Shown: positions 1 to 11,893, numbered from the stretch's first letter. The stretch: DNA of 64,000 nucleotides from Sapria himalayana (GCA_029783825.1 JAREIK010001483.1:19378-83377), one strand, 5' to 3'. The notes: generated by a model from the sequence alone, not told the origin. Numbers and translations: made by a program.

Positions 1-2803
1 AATGATCATAAAAAAGAAATAATAAATTATTAATAAGATAAATATTGTTTAAATATATTTGCAAAATCTAAAATGACTCAAATCAAATTGAAAATTTTAC
101 TAAATATTAATTTTAAATTTTTAAAATTTTAAATTTTTGTATCCATTTATAAGACTATATATTTTTTGATGAAAAATAAATTATTTTAATTATATTTGTC
201 TCACTAATACTTTATTTTTTAATTTATATTTCTATAAAATTAAACTAATAAATAATTAAAATGTATATTTAAAATTATAATGAATACTAAAAAACTGAGA
301 TTTATGATTTATGATTTATTATTTAGGGTATAACTATTTAATTGTTTAAGTTTTTTGTGGCTTTGGGGTTAAGAAGTTTATTGATTTATATGTTTATATA
401 TTTTCGTGTTTATAGGTTTTATTTAATCAATGAAATAACAAAAAATTTATTTTTATGAATTTTCGTGATTTTCAAAGGTTATCACCTTTGAAAATATAAT
501 AATTTTTTAATAGTTCTAAAATATGAATACAATACTTGTTTATAATAATCTTAATAATTAATATTTGTTGTAGATTCAATATAAAAAAATGTATTAATAT
601 ATATTATAAAAATGATCAAAAAATAAATTAATAAACTATTATTAATAAGATAGATATTAATTAAAATATATTTGCAGAACCCAAAATAATTCAAAATCAA
701 AGTAAATTATATTACTAAATAAAATTTTAAAATTTTGAAATTTTGTCTATTTTTATAATCTTATTTTTTTTCATAAAAAATAATTTATTTAAATTATATC
801 TCTCTCATGCATTATTTATTTTGTAATTAATATTTCTATAAAAATAAACTAAAAAATAATTAAAATGAATATTTAAAATTATACTGAATACAAATAAAAA
901 TGAGGTTTATTATTTATTATTTAGGTTATATAGGTTTAATGGTTTAAGTATTTAGGGGATTTTGGGGTTTAGGAGTCTAGAGATTTAATTGTTTAGACCT
1001 TTAGTGATTTATAGTTTTTTTTAAAGGATGAAAAAACAAAAAATTTAATTTTTTGATTTTTTTAATTTTTGAAGATTGTAACCTTTGAAAATATAATAAT
1101 TTTAAATTTTTTTAAAATTTAAATATAATATTTAGTTATAATAAATTAATAATTATAAGACATTATAATTGAATATAAGTAATTTTATTGTTCGATATTA
1201 TAAAAATTATCAAATAATAAATTAATAAACTATTATTAATAAGATTGATCGCAATTAAAATATAATTGCAAAACCTATATATAACGATTCAAAATCAAAG
1301 TAAAATATATTACTAAATCATAATTTTTTGTTTTTAAATTTTTACTTCTTTATATAAGCTTCTTTTTTTTTGATTAAAAATAAATTATTAAAATTATATT
1401 TTATCACTCATTATTTATTTTGTGATTCATATTTCTATAAAAAATAAACTAATAAATAAATAAAATGAATATTTAAAATTATAATGAATACAAATAAAAA
1501 TGAGATTTATGATTTATTATATATGTAATTCCGGTTTAATGGGTTGATTATTTAGTGATTTATAGGTTTTATTTATATAATAAAAATTTAAAATTCTATT
1601 TTTGATTTTTCTGATTTTCAAAGGTTATAACCTTTGAAAATAAAATAATTTTTTAAAATTTTTTGAAATTTGAATACAAGTATAATTATATTAATCTTAC
1701 TAATTATATATCATATAAATTCAATATAAATAATTTTAATGATAGATATTATAATAATAATCAAAAATTAAATTAATAAACTATTATTAATAATATTAAT
1801 ATAAATAAAAATATATTTAAATAACACAAAATGATTCAAAATCAAATCAAATTATATTACTAAATAATAATATTTAATTTTTAAAATTTTCCTTATTTTT
1901 ATAAGCTCATATTTTTTTTATTAAAATAAATTATTTAAATAATATTTGTCTCACTCGAAATTTATTTTATAATTAATTTTTCTAAAAAATTAAACAATAA
2001 ATAATTAAAATTAATATTTAAAAATATAATAAATAGAAATAAAAATGAGATTTATTATTTATTAAGTAGTATATAGCTGTTAAAAGGTTTATGTATTTAG
2101 GGGTTTCGGGATTTATGAGCTTAATGATTTAAGTAAGTAAGCATTTAATGATCTATAATTTTTATATAAAAAATGAAATAACAAAAAATTTATTTTTTTT
2201 ATTTTTTCACATTTTCAAAGGTTAAATCCTTTGAAAATGTGATAATTTTAAATTTTTTTTTCAAAAGTGAATACAATATTTAGTTATTATAATCATTATA
2301 TTTATATATCATATAAATTCAATATAAACATTTTTTTGATAAATATCTAATAATGATGAAAAACTAACTTAATAATCTATTATTAATAAGATAGATATCA
2401 ATTAAAATATATTTACAAAACCTAAAATGAATTAGAAGCAAAGTGAAATATATTACTATATAATAATTTTTTGTTTTGAAATTTTTTTTCTATTAAAAAG
2501 TTTATCTATATTATTTTGATAAAAAATAATTTATATAAATTATATTTGTGTAACTCATAATTTATTTTGTAATTAATATTTATATAAAAATAAACAAATA
2601 AATAATTAAATTTGAATATTTAAAATTAAAATGAAAAAAAAATGAGATTTATTCTTTATTATTTAGGATATACCAGTTAAATTTAAATTAGATCTGTCTC
2701 ACTAATAATTTATTTTGTAATTAATATTTCTATACAAATAAACTGATAAATAAATAAAATAAAAATTTAAATTATAATGAATAATTAAAATAATTTATTT
2801 TGT
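1..2803 (+). repeat. AT-rich telomere-like satellite array, block 1 (HOR copy 1, left part)
   Basis: This is a tandem array of AT-rich monomers. Palindrome-type landmarks are centred near 481, 1080, 1627 and 2224, giving spacings of about 550-600 bp. Each monomer also has a block of degenerate 8-bp NNTTTAGN repeats (for example around 920-1010) and conserved motifs such as ATTATTAATAAGATAGATAT and the start of a TTTGTCTCACTAATAATTTA stretch. The first bases match the phase at about 19,287 and 44,057, so the window begins inside a higher-order repeat. I see no gene here. The short ORFs are rich in Ile, Asn, Tyr and Leu and follow base composition. Confidence 0.9.
1615..1640. repeat. 26-bp perfect palindrome of a satellite monomer
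   Basis: The sequence reads the same on both strands, with core AAAGGTTATAACCTTT flanked by TTTTC and GAAAA. It is one example of the landmark found once in nearly every monomer. It has no spacer, so it could extrude as a cruciform or bind a dimeric protein. Neither is shown by the sequence. Confidence 0.9.
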
Positions 2804-3476
2804 TCCTCTCTCAACTCTAGAATGATTGCTAAAGCTCTAACCAAAATAATATGAGCTTTTACTTTATCTCTCTTATGTCTCATCATATTTGATGTTGAAT
2901 CACTGGGCTATCAAATGTATTTGACTGAGGTATGCTAACAGACTAAACCAAAGTTGTACCCCTATATGTTGAAATAGCTAGTTGTTGAGGATTCTATTTA
3001 TATTGATTATATAATTTCTTCTAAAATATCTCTCATGCACACACTCAAAGAAATTTTTTTAAAACACAGTTCACCTCTAAAAAAATAATGACCTTATAGC
3101 CTATTAGAACAAACTAGCCCCAGGGCGGCTTGAGTAAGGCAAGAAGTATGGGCTCTCTTTCAATCAAGAATCAAAAAATATATTTTATTGGCATGTCTAC
3201 GCCCCCTTATTATATCCTCATGGATATGTAAAGTATCATTTATTTCTTTTTATATTAAATGAATTATGTATACAAGTTCACAATACCCAAAAAGGTGCAA
3301 ATGAATCATATACATTTGTATAAAAGGGTTTAATCATTGCTCAAAATATTAGTCTTGCATATTGACACTTGAGGTCACAAATCAAAGGCAAAAGCCATAG
3401 TGATATTTCCAATCCCAAAAATTTTAGCTATAAAAAGTCATAAAGAGTAGTACTCGAGCTTTAACTATTTCTAAGG

Positions 3477-3830
3477 TCATGACTTTTGCTCTTGAGGAAT
3501 GTCCAAAGTTACAATCATTCCTAGTGCAATGACTTTGAAATATAAAGATAAAATGTACAAGCTATGGTCATATCCAATACTGTGAACTAGTATTATAGTG
3601 ATTAAATATGTATTCATAATCATTCTTAGTGCCATAACAATATGTTCAATAGAGAGACACAAGTTATGGCATTTTCTCATCGACATGATTTTATGTTCTA
3701 GAGACAAAATATCCAATCATGACCATAGCTAATGCTACAATAATCTAAAGCAAGAAAGAGACTGAATCCATAACTCACCGCTTGAGTCATGACTTTGTGT
3801 AACAAATAAAAAAAGATAAATCTATGACTT
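3477..3830. repeat. Imperfect internal repeats in unit A (TCATGACTTTG-like motifs)
   Basis: Several degenerate copies of ATGACTTTG or its complement recur here, near 3478, 3528, 3566, 3717, 3786 and 3822. A longer motif, ATCATTCnTAGTGCnAT, occurs twice about 115 bp apart. A minus-strand ORF of 79 codons (3477-3716) crosses the repeats, and copy A2 keeps a 76-codon version (24236-24466). The same motif repeats inside that ORF, so I read it as repeat-derived rather than as a gene. Copy A3 has lost this region. Confidence 0.4.
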
Positions 3831-3899
3831 TCCTAAAAGTTGTGAATTTAAATTTAAATTTAACACTTAGTCATTTGATTATAAAAGTGCAAAACATGA

Positions 3900-3970
3900 T
3901 ATTTAGGATATAGGGTTTATGGGTTAGGGTTATAGTTTATGGTTTAAGGTTTAGGATTTAAAGTTTAAAG
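3900..3970 (+). repeat. Degenerate interstitial telomere-like heptamers in unit A1
   Basis: About ten 7-bp units resembling TTTAGGG lie in register, with variants such as GGTTTAT, GGGTTAG, GTTTAAG and GTTTAGG. This matches the Arabidopsis-type plant telomere repeat with heavy decay. Copy A2 has the same tract at 24659-24736. The tract ends directly at the T-run beginning at 3971. Confidence 0.7.
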
Positions 3971-3997
3971 TTTTTTTTTGAAAATACACACTTTATT
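3971..3997 (-). promoter_or_regulatory. Minus-strand AATAAA signal followed by A-tract (retroposed 3' end?)
   Basis: Read on the minus strand, AATAAA (3992-3997) is followed about 13 nt later by a run of nine A (3971-3979), and then by telomere-like heptamers. This is the layout of a polyadenylated transcript end inserted by retroposition. It suggests that the sequence to the right (up to about 5248) may be a minus-strand retrocopy. Copy A2 has the same arrangement with a longer tract at 24737-24775. The interpretation is inferred, since no target duplication was identified. Confidence 0.35.
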
Positions 3998-6769
3998 TAT
4001 CATTTAGGCACACAACTTATAAGAGAATAAAATGCTGATTAATTTAGGCCAGCCCACCAAATTTATGCACCTTAATGATTATATGCATAAAATACATAAA
4101 AAAACATAATGCCTAATAATTCCAAGCGTAAGAATACAACTAAAATCTCCTGGCATTCCCGGACTTCAGAGTTGGCTTTGAGTCATTATGCGCACTGCGT
4201 CCTTTCCATTCGGATTTGTCTTAGACTTTTGGAGGAACCTAAATGATGAACCATATTAAAACTATGCAAATATAAGATTGTGCATGAGTGTGATATGCAG
4301 CTTCAAGAGTTTGCCTATGTCATTGCTATGCAATGGAATACATGGAAAACTAAATACCAATAAATCCACAAGTCCATATCTATGGCACATTGTCAATTCA
4401 TTCTCACCTCTGAACTTTACATTCTTTTGCTCCAATGATCCTCAAAAGAGTGTCTATTGGTTAGAATGCTTCCTCCTCGATCTCCAAGAAGTGGCGGTAT
4501 GTTGCACTGACAAAATATCAAAAAATATGCATGCATCGGTGTGCATGTGTGATGAGGTCCATCGCATAGTCTAATTATCTACTCATAGAACCAAGCTAGA
4601 ATACAAGTAAAATTACAAAATGCTATAAAGATGGGTCTTCTGCTCCCGGGAGTACAACATCGCCTAATGTGTATTTACAATATGCATAGTGGGCCCCACT
4701 TAGAGATACTCATGGGTCGAGTTGCTCTCATTGCATGCTACATAGAGAACATAAAAGAGTGTGTGTGTGAGTAATTCTTGATATGTCTATATAAATACAT
4801 TGTGCATACAATGTCCAAAATACAAATAAGATTTCAAACATAAACTACAAGTTTGAATCTTTCGCTCCCGTGTGGATGGTATGGATTCCATTACTTACTG
4901 GCCCTGCTTGGTGATGCTTTGGATTTTGCCAGCTCTCCAATTAATCATGGATTACCCGCTACTCCTATTGGGCAATGGTTGGGTGGCCCTCTATGCTGCC
5001 TGATAGGGCTAGTGGGATCCACTCCTAGCAACTCTTGGGTTTACTCCCGACCACTTTGCTCGGTCTTGTCAGGTTTCTGAATGTTATCATCCCGGCATGC
5101 TAGTGGGGCCCTCGACAAGCTGGTGGCCCATACTTCTGGATGCTTCCATGACTTGCTGGCCCCTCTAAATGCTACACCAAAATGGACAAGAATATGTTCA
5201 CGTGTGTTTTTGGTCAATCGCTATGTGTGTGTGGTGCAGCATAATCAGGGTATAGGAGTTTAGTAATTTACGCATTTAGGTATTTTGTGGTTTATAGGTT
5301 TTATTTAAATAATTAAATAACAAAAAAATTATTTTAATGATTTTTTCTCATTTTCAAGGTTATAACCATTGAAAATATTATAATTTTTAATTTTTTTTCA
5401 AATTTTAATACAATATTTAATTATAATAATCATACAAATTAAATATCTTGTAAATTAAAAATAAATAATTTTATTGATTGATATTATAATACAGATCATA
5501 AAATAGATTAATAAACTATTATTAATAAGATAGATATTAATTAAAATATATTTGCAAAACCTAAAACGATTCAAAATCAAAGTAAAATATATTACTAAAT
5601 AATAATTTTTTATTTTAAATTTTTTGATTCTTTTTTTAAGCTTATGAATTTTTTTGATGAAGATAAGTTATTATAATTATATTTGTCTCATTCATAATTT
5701 TATTTTTAAATTAATATTTCTATTAAAATAAACAAATAAATAATTAAAATGAATATTAAAATTATAATGAATACAAATAAAAATGAGATTTATGATTAAT
5801 TATTTAGGGTATATCGGTTTAATGGTTTATGTATTTAAGAGTTTATGAGTTTAGTGATTTAAGTGTTTAGGCATTTAGTAGTTTATATGTTGTATTTAAA
5901 TAATGAAATAACAAAAAAATTATTTTTCAAATTTTTTATCAATTTTGAAGGTTATAACATTTATAAATATAATAATTTTAAATTTTTTTTCAAATGTGAA
6001 TACAATATTTAGTTATAATAAACTTAATAATTATATATCATGTTAATTAAAAATAAACAATTTTATTGATAAATATTAATAAACTAAATATAAATATAAA
6101 TATAATAATGATTCAAAAAAATCAGTTAATAAACTATTATTTATTGATAGATATTTATATATTATTTATAAATACTTAAACCTTTAAAGATGGTTTAAAT
6201 GTTTATGTATTTAAGGATTTTGGGGTTTTGGGGTTTAGGAGTTTAATGATTTAAGCATTTAGGCATTTAGTAGTTTATACGTTTTATATAAACAATAAAA
6301 TAACAAAAAATTTATTTTTGTGATTTTATCTAATTTTCAAAGATCATAACCTTTGAAAATATAATAATTTTTAAATTATTTTCAAATGTAAATATAATAT
6401 TTAGTTATAATAATCGTTATAATTATATATCATGTAAATTCAATAATAACAATTTTATTGATAAATATTCTAATAATGATCAAAAAATAAATTAATAATC
6501 TATTATTAATAAGATAGATATAAATTAAAATATAATTACAAAACTTAAAATGGTTCAGAAGCAAAGCAAAATATATTACTATATAATAATTTTTTGTTTT
6601 GAAAATTTTTGTTCTTTCAAAAAGTTTATCTAAAATTTTTTGATGAAAAATAATTTATATAAATTATTTTTGTCTAGCTCAATTTATTTTGTAATTAATA
6701 TTAATATATAAATAAACAAATAAATAATTAAAATGAATATTTAAAATTATAATGAAAAAAATAAATTAA

Positions 6770-6960
6770 TAATCTATTATTAATAAATTAATAAATTAAT
6801 AAATTAATTTATTACAAAACCTAATTTATATAAATAATCAATTATTAATCTATTATTTTTTTGTTTTTAATTTATTAATAAATTTATCTATTATTATTTT
6901 TGTTTTTAATTTATTAATAAATTTTTTAATTTTTTGATGAAAAATAATCTATTATTAATA
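6770..6960 (+). repeat. Locally scrambled satellite with short tandem duplications
   Basis: Around 6778-6812 an 8-bp unit TTAATAAA is repeated about four times. A unit of about 38 bp at 6849-6886 (containing GTTTTTAATTTATTAATAAA) is repeated at 6887-6925. Fragments of the normal monomer appear out of order around it. This patchwork suggests replication slippage or template switching within the array. Confidence 0.6.
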
Positions 6961-8213
6961 AGCAAAATATATTACTATAGAATATTTTCGTTGTTTTTAA
7001 TTTTTTTCTTCTTTTATTAAGTTTATCTATATTTTTTTTGTTGAAAAATAATTTATATAAATTATATTTGTATAACTTATAATTTATTTTGTAATTAATA
7101 TTTATATAAAAATAAACAAATAAATAATTAAAATGAATATTTAAAATTATAATGAAAAAAATAAAAATGAGATTTATTGTTTATTATTTAGGATATACAT
7201 GTTTAAAAAATTTATCTTTTTAGGGTTTTCGAGATTTAAAAGTTATTGATTTATGTATCTAGGCATTTAGTGGTTTATAGGGTTTATTTAAACAATGAAA
7301 TAACAAAAAAATTATTTTTGATATTTTTTGAAATTTTCAAAGCTTATAACATTTCAAAATATAATAATTTTAAATTTTTTTTAAAAATGTGAATACAATA
7401 TTTAGTAATAATAAATATTATAACTATATATAATATAAACTAAATATAAAACAATTTTATTTATAGATATTATATCAATTATCAAAAAATAAATTAATAA
7501 ACTATTATTAATATGATCGATATAAATTAAAATATAATTATAAAACCTAAAATGATTCAAAATCAAAGTAAATTTATTACTAAATAATAATTTTTTTTAG
7601 TTTTTGCCTCATTTTAAAGTTTTAAGTATTTAAAGGTTTTGTCATTTAGGAGTTTAGAAATTTATGTTTTTAGGAATTTAGTGGTTTAGGTTTTATTTAA
7701 ACAATAAAATAACAAAAAAATTGTAATTTTTTCTCATTTTCATAGGTTATAACCTTTGAAAATATAAGAATATTTAAAATTTGTTGAAATGTGAATACAA
7801 TATTTAGTTATAATAATATTAATAATTATATATCATATAAATTCAATATAAACAATTTTATTGATAGATAATATAATAATGATCAAAATTTTAAATTAAT
7901 AACCTTTTAATAAAAAGTAACTTATATTACTTGATAATAATTTTTAATTTTTAAATTTATACTTCTTTTATAAGCGTATATTTTTATTAGATAAATAATA
8001 TATTATTTAAATTATATTTGTCATACTCATAATTTATTTTGTAATAAATATTTCTAAATAAATACTCTAATAAATAATTAAAATGACTAATTAAAAATAT
8101 AATAAATGACAATAAAAAATAGATTTATTAATTATTAAGTAGTATTTAGCGGTTTAATGGTTTATGTATTTAGGCATTACGGGTTTTAGGAGTTTATTGA
8201 TTTAACTTTATAT

Positions 8214-8221
8214 GCATTTAG
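8214..8221. repeat. Target site duplication of hAT1, left copy (GCATTTAG)
   Basis: GCATTTAG directly precedes the element and is repeated directly after it at 11912-11919. Eight base pairs is the hAT hallmark. Empty satellite monomers carry a single GCATTTAG at this position, for example in the stretch TATGCATTTAGTGG near 22888. Confidence 0.95.
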
Positions 8222-8239
8222 TATGGGTGCTCATGGGAC

Positions 8240-8802
8240 TCGGAGATCCGTGACCCGACCAGAAGTCTTGTCCTGAAATAACGGGACTGAGAAAAATCCA
8301 TTGACTTTGACTTTTCCCAGTCCCTTTCTATCACGTATTTTTTCTTTTGGGATGGTTCCGGATCTTAAGCAATATCCATCCCGAGAACCATCCCGTCCTA
8401 AAAAACTGATACTAGAACCAGGAATATATATAAATATATAACATGAAGATGCCACCAATTCCGCTACTACCCATCCAATTCCGACACACCTATTGCTGTT
8501 CCGATGAGTTCCATGCCCCCTCATGCCATTCCAGCCGTGTTTAGTTAGGTCCAGCCCATGTCCGTCGCACTTCTTGTGGCCTCCACCGTGTCCCAGATGC
8601 CACCAGCCTTTTTGTTTGTTTTTTTGACGAGAATTGAGTGATTAATTATTATTATTATGCATCTTAGTCAGTTTTGTCTAGTATTGGTTGTGGTGTTGTG
8701 GTTGGGCCAAATGAGTGGGCTGAATGTGTTACGGTCCGTTTTTTAGAGCTTGCTTGTTTGAAATATTTATACGTATTTATGCTTAATATATTATATTAAT
8801 TA
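8240..8802 (+). other. hAT1 5' leader / subterminal region
   Basis: This non-coding leader begins with clustered GGGAC-type subterminal motifs. An AT run near 8425-8441 could serve as a TATA element. The stretch ends in GGCAAAGCAG just before an ATG at 8815. That looks like a 3' splice site, so the leader may hold a 5' untranslated intron. The donor is not identified. A minus-strand ORF at 8231-8524 is treated as spurious. Confidence 0.5.
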
Positions 8803-11096
8803 ATGGCAAAGCAGATGGCAAAATCCAACGGTAAACGAAAAATACAATAAATTGAAGATGATCACAATTCAAATGATCAAAGTACTGGTAAATCCAATTA
8901 TCATCCTTTCACGAATCTCCTATTGTTATGACAGGTTCTTCAATTCCAATTGTAAAAGAAAGTCAAGATACATCTGAACCTCAAGCTCATAAAAATGTAT
9001 AAGTCTGTTGTTTGGGAAACTTATGAGATATTAGTTGATTTAGAGAGAAATCAAACTGGTAGGACAACTTGTATATGCTGTAGAAAAGAATACTTGGCAA
9101 AAAGTGATCAAGGTACTTTAGGTTTATGGAAATACTTGAGAAAGACTTGTAAAAAATTTCCACCCAAAAAAGAATTAATAGAAGCTCACAAAGGTAAAGA
9201 CAAGTCACAATCATTGTTGAGTTTCACTAAAGATACTAGTTCAGAGGATAACAAATTAACTTGTTGGCAATTTGGTCAACAACTAGTTAGGGAGGCTTTG
9301 GTGAAAATGATCATAAAAGATGAATTGCCTTTTGTTTTGTTGAGAGGGATGAGTTTAGGAAGTTTTGTAAAGTTAGTGTGTCTCAATTTAAAATTTTATC
9401 TAGGCACTCTATATTTAGGGATTGTTTTTCTTTGTTTGTGAAAGAAAAGAAGAAATTATTTGATAGCATATCATCTCATTGTTGTAGAGTTTCATTGACT
9501 ACCGACACTTGGACTACCATTCAAAATTTGTCTTATATATATTTGACTGTTCATTTCATTGATTTTCAATGGAATATGCATAAAATGCTTTTGAACTTTT
9601 ATGTAATTAAAAGTCATTCTGGAGTTATTATTAGAAATGCTATTGAGTTTTGCATGAATGAATGGGGTTTGAGAAAGTTGATGTGCATTACTGTTGACAA
9701 TACATCAAATAATGATGTTGCAGTTGAACAATTGAAAAAAAGGCTTGTGAAGAAAAGTGTTGTAACTTTGAGAGGTGAGCATTTTCATATGAGATGTTAT
9801 GCTCATATCCTAAACTTAATTGTCAGAGATGGAATTGCAGTAGTTGAGGGTACTATTCAAAAAATTAGAGGTGTGGTGAAATATATGAGGAGCACTCCTA
9901 AAAGATTAGATATGTTTAAGTTATGTGTTGAAGAAGCAAACTTGACATATAAATCTTTATTGCAATTAGATTGTCCTACAAGATGGAATTCAACTTATTT
10001 GATGCTACAAACTGATATAAAATATCAAAAAGAATTTGATAAGTTGGAGGACAAAGACCAAAGGTGTTTGAAGGAGTTTGGTTCAAACGTTCCTACTGGG
10101 AGAGACTGAACAAACGCCAAAATTTTGGCACATTTCTTGAAAACTTTTTATGAGGTAACTTGTAAATTTTTTGGCTCATAATATTCGACCTCTTGTGTTT
10201 ATTTTCCGGAGATTATTTGAATTTTGAAAAAAATTGAGGTTTGTGAAAATAGTAGAGATACAATGGTGTCTGAAATGGGTATGAAATTGATGCTTAAATT
10301 AAACAAATATTTGGGTTCTCTTCAGTCAACAAAAATTATGTTTTTTGTAGCAATAGTGTTGGTTCCTAGATATAAGCTCAAATATATCAAATTTAAGTAC
10401 ACTTAGCATTATGGAGAGGAATTGGCTAAAAATTTGGTGAAAAGGTTATAAATGCTTTAAATGAGTGATGGATGATTATAAAGATTTAAATGAAGATGAA
10501 TCAAAAGAAGATGATTTCTCTTCTATTGTGTTGAAAAAAAATGATGATTTCTTTGATGGTAGTGATATTATGTTGATGATTTTTTTGTTGAATTGGAGAA
10601 AGAAGAAGAAGTTGCAGCTTTGGAAGACTTGGATAAGTACTTGGAGGACAAAATTGAAAAAATAGAATTGATTTTGATCTTCTAAACTGGTGGAAGGTAA
10701 ATTAGGTTAGGTATCCTTCTTTGGCAAATGTAGCAAGAAATGTATTTGCTATCCAAGCATCTACTGTGGCCTACGAATCTACATTTAGCACTGGTGGGAG
10801 AACTTTAGATAAATTTAGGAGTTCTTTAACACCTATTACAGCTGAAGTTCTCATATCTTTACAATATTGGTTGAGAAGCTCAAACAAACCTATTAAAATT
10901 GAAGAATTAGTTCAAGACCTTGATGATAATGAATCAGGAAAGTAAACAAATCTTGTAAATTTTAATTTCACTTTTCCTTATTTTATTCATTCAATTTAAT
11001 AAAAATATGGTTCAATTACAATTTTTAGAGGGATCACAAGATCCGAATATTCTTCCAACAATAGTTAGCCAACTAAATTTGGAATGGGTGTATTAA
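8803..11096 (+). pseudogene. hAT transposase pseudogene, copy 1
   Basis: This is the remnant of a BED-finger hAT transposase of about 730 codons, of the plant RICESLEEPER-like type. Such enzymes cut and paste their own element in the nucleus. A BED-like finger (CxxC at 9070-9081) has Tyr at 9133 where the family normally has His. The RNase H-like core includes TDTWT (Asp at 9504) and ITVDN (Asp at 9696). The C-terminal hATC dimerisation domain (about 10690-10880) includes AYESTFS (Glu at 10775). The start is ATG 8803 or, more likely, ATG 8815. Defects are TAA at 8848, a 1-bp deletion near 9330, TGA at 10107, TAA at 10179, TAG at 10404 and a frameshift near 10570. The longest open piece is 9378-10109. 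It is not functional, and the family assignment is firm. Confidence 0.93.
10938..11028 (+). other. Predicted 91-nt intron near the 3' end of the hAT1 transposase
   Basis: By alignment with the other copies, the exon ends in GAATCAG and the next begins AGGGATCACAAG after a TTTTTAG acceptor. Splicing would replace a short end with a C-terminal tail of about 22 codons ending at TAA 11094-11096. In this copy the donor GT is mutated to GA, so splicing here would fail. The other two copies have the consensus CAG/GTTAGT. Confidence 0.6.
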
Positions 11097-11106
11097 ATTT
11101 TATAAG

Positions 11107-11195
11107 GTAATATTTTGTTTTTTTATTACTCTTTCATCTTAGAAATCTATGTCTACATGATTAACACATTTTCATCTTTGGTTGTCCTTCTACAG
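11107..11195 (+). other. Predicted 89-nt intron in the 3' untranslated region of hAT1
   Basis: The donor AAG/GTAATA and acceptor TTCTACAG/TGGAGG fit plant splice consensus, with a T-rich interior. Boundaries and length are the same in all three full copies. It lies 11 nt past the spliced-frame stop codon. Confidence 0.55.
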
Positions 11196-11196
11196 T

Positions 11197-11893
11197 GGAG
11201 GAAGAAAAGGGAGGAGTTGTAGAAGAGATAATTAATTGGGTTTGGATTTTCGTTGTTGTTCCGGGACGTACCTTTGAAATGATTATTATAATGGTTGTTA
11301 TTAGTTGTATTTTTTTTGTTATATTAAGCTACCTAATTTTAGCAATTACTTAAGTAGTAATTACTGCTACCAATGATTGTGGTCATCTTTAACTATTCCT
11401 TGATATTTTAAGTAAGTGTTTAAAAAATTTAGTATTGCTATTTTGGTTAACTTTCACTCGATTGAACAAAGCCAACTTGTGATAAAACAAAGAATCAAAT
11501 TAAACACACAACTCGGTCCCGTTCTATTTAACATTTCTATCCTTTTCTGCACATCAAAGCTTTTGACAAGGTAATGGAACTCGTTTGTGGTATTCAACCT
11601 ATTTGACAAAACAAAATTGACCCAATTTGAGTTTGAAAGAAACATAACTTAAGAATGAAAAATGGTACGACAAAAGGTTTCAACATGAACTAACTTGGCC
11701 GGTTTGAATAAAATAAATTGAAAAAAATGTCCGAACTCCATTCCGTCCCAGAACCATTTTCTCCTACCAAAAATCCCCGATCTCCGTCCCGTCCCGTCTT
11801 GGTATTTTCAACCTAAGGGATGGGTCTGGATCTTCAAAAAAAATCTCCGAACTTTGGGAAGGGATCGGAGATTTGTAATCCCCATTCCGTCCC
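11197..11893 (+). other. hAT1 3' non-coding and subterminal region
   Basis: No coding signal is seen here. The right subterminal part (about 11735-11893) holds several CCGTCCC and TCTCCGAACT motifs that mirror the left end. Minus-strand ORFs at 11454-11645 and 11764-11955 run across this region and are considered spurious. Confidence 0.6.

Larger units (their letters stand above)
2804..5248 (+). repeat. Unit A, copy 1: unclassified 2.4-kb segment embedded in the satellite
   Basis: This segment of ordinary base composition interrupts the satellite. It recurs at 23562-26022 and, shortened, at 46861-48552, with the same satellite sequence on both sides (AATTAAAATAATTTATTTTG to the left, GTTTAGGAGTTTAG-like 8-mers to the right). 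I see no terminal inverted repeats, no clear target duplication and no recognisable transposase, reverse transcriptase or gag. Inside it are a tract of degenerate telomere heptamers at 3900-3970, a T-tract beside a minus-strand polyadenylation-like signal at 3971-3997, and GC-richer sequence from about 4150 to 5240. ORFs of 60-98 codons occur but are not consistently open in the other copies. It could be a non-autonomous element, a captured genic fragment or a retroposed transcript. The class is unknown and the ends are accurate to about 15 bp. Confidence 0.75.
5249..8221 (+). repeat. Satellite array, block 2 (HOR copy 1, between unit A and hAT1)
   Basis: Satellite monomers resume directly inside the 8-bp repeat block. 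Palindrome-type landmarks lie near 5361, 5955, 6356, 7346 and 7750. The block is about 2.2 kb shorter than the corresponding 48553-53771. Sequence jumps near 7613 and 7915 join positions that are separated by about 1.3-1.4 kb in the other copy. A scrambled stretch at 6770-6960 is described separately. There is no gene. Confidence 0.88.

Noticed and set aside
4278..4574. 98-codon ORF in unit A copy 1 with a related 80-codon ORF in copy 2 (25057-25299).
   Set aside because: The similarity follows DNA similarity. Copy 3 has an in-frame stop early on, and no protein family is recognisable.
4788..4803. TATA-box-like CTATATAAATACATTG in unit A1.
   Set aside because: Copies 2 and 3 have CTACAAGTACATTG at this place, so the box is specific to one copy and is not a conserved promoter.
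4853..5080. 75-codon ORF in unit A copy 1, with a related 72-codon ORF at 48165-48383.
   Set aside because: The equivalent frame in copy 2 has a TGA near its start, so coding constraint is not supported.
2804..5248. Unit A as a Helitron.
   Set aside because: The left end TCCTCTCTC loosely fits the TC start, but the right end lacks CTRR with a preceding hairpin, and the insertion is not between A and T.
8231..8524. Minus-strand ORF across the left end of hAT1.
   Set aside because: It lies on the terminal and subterminal repeats and is not kept open in the other copies.
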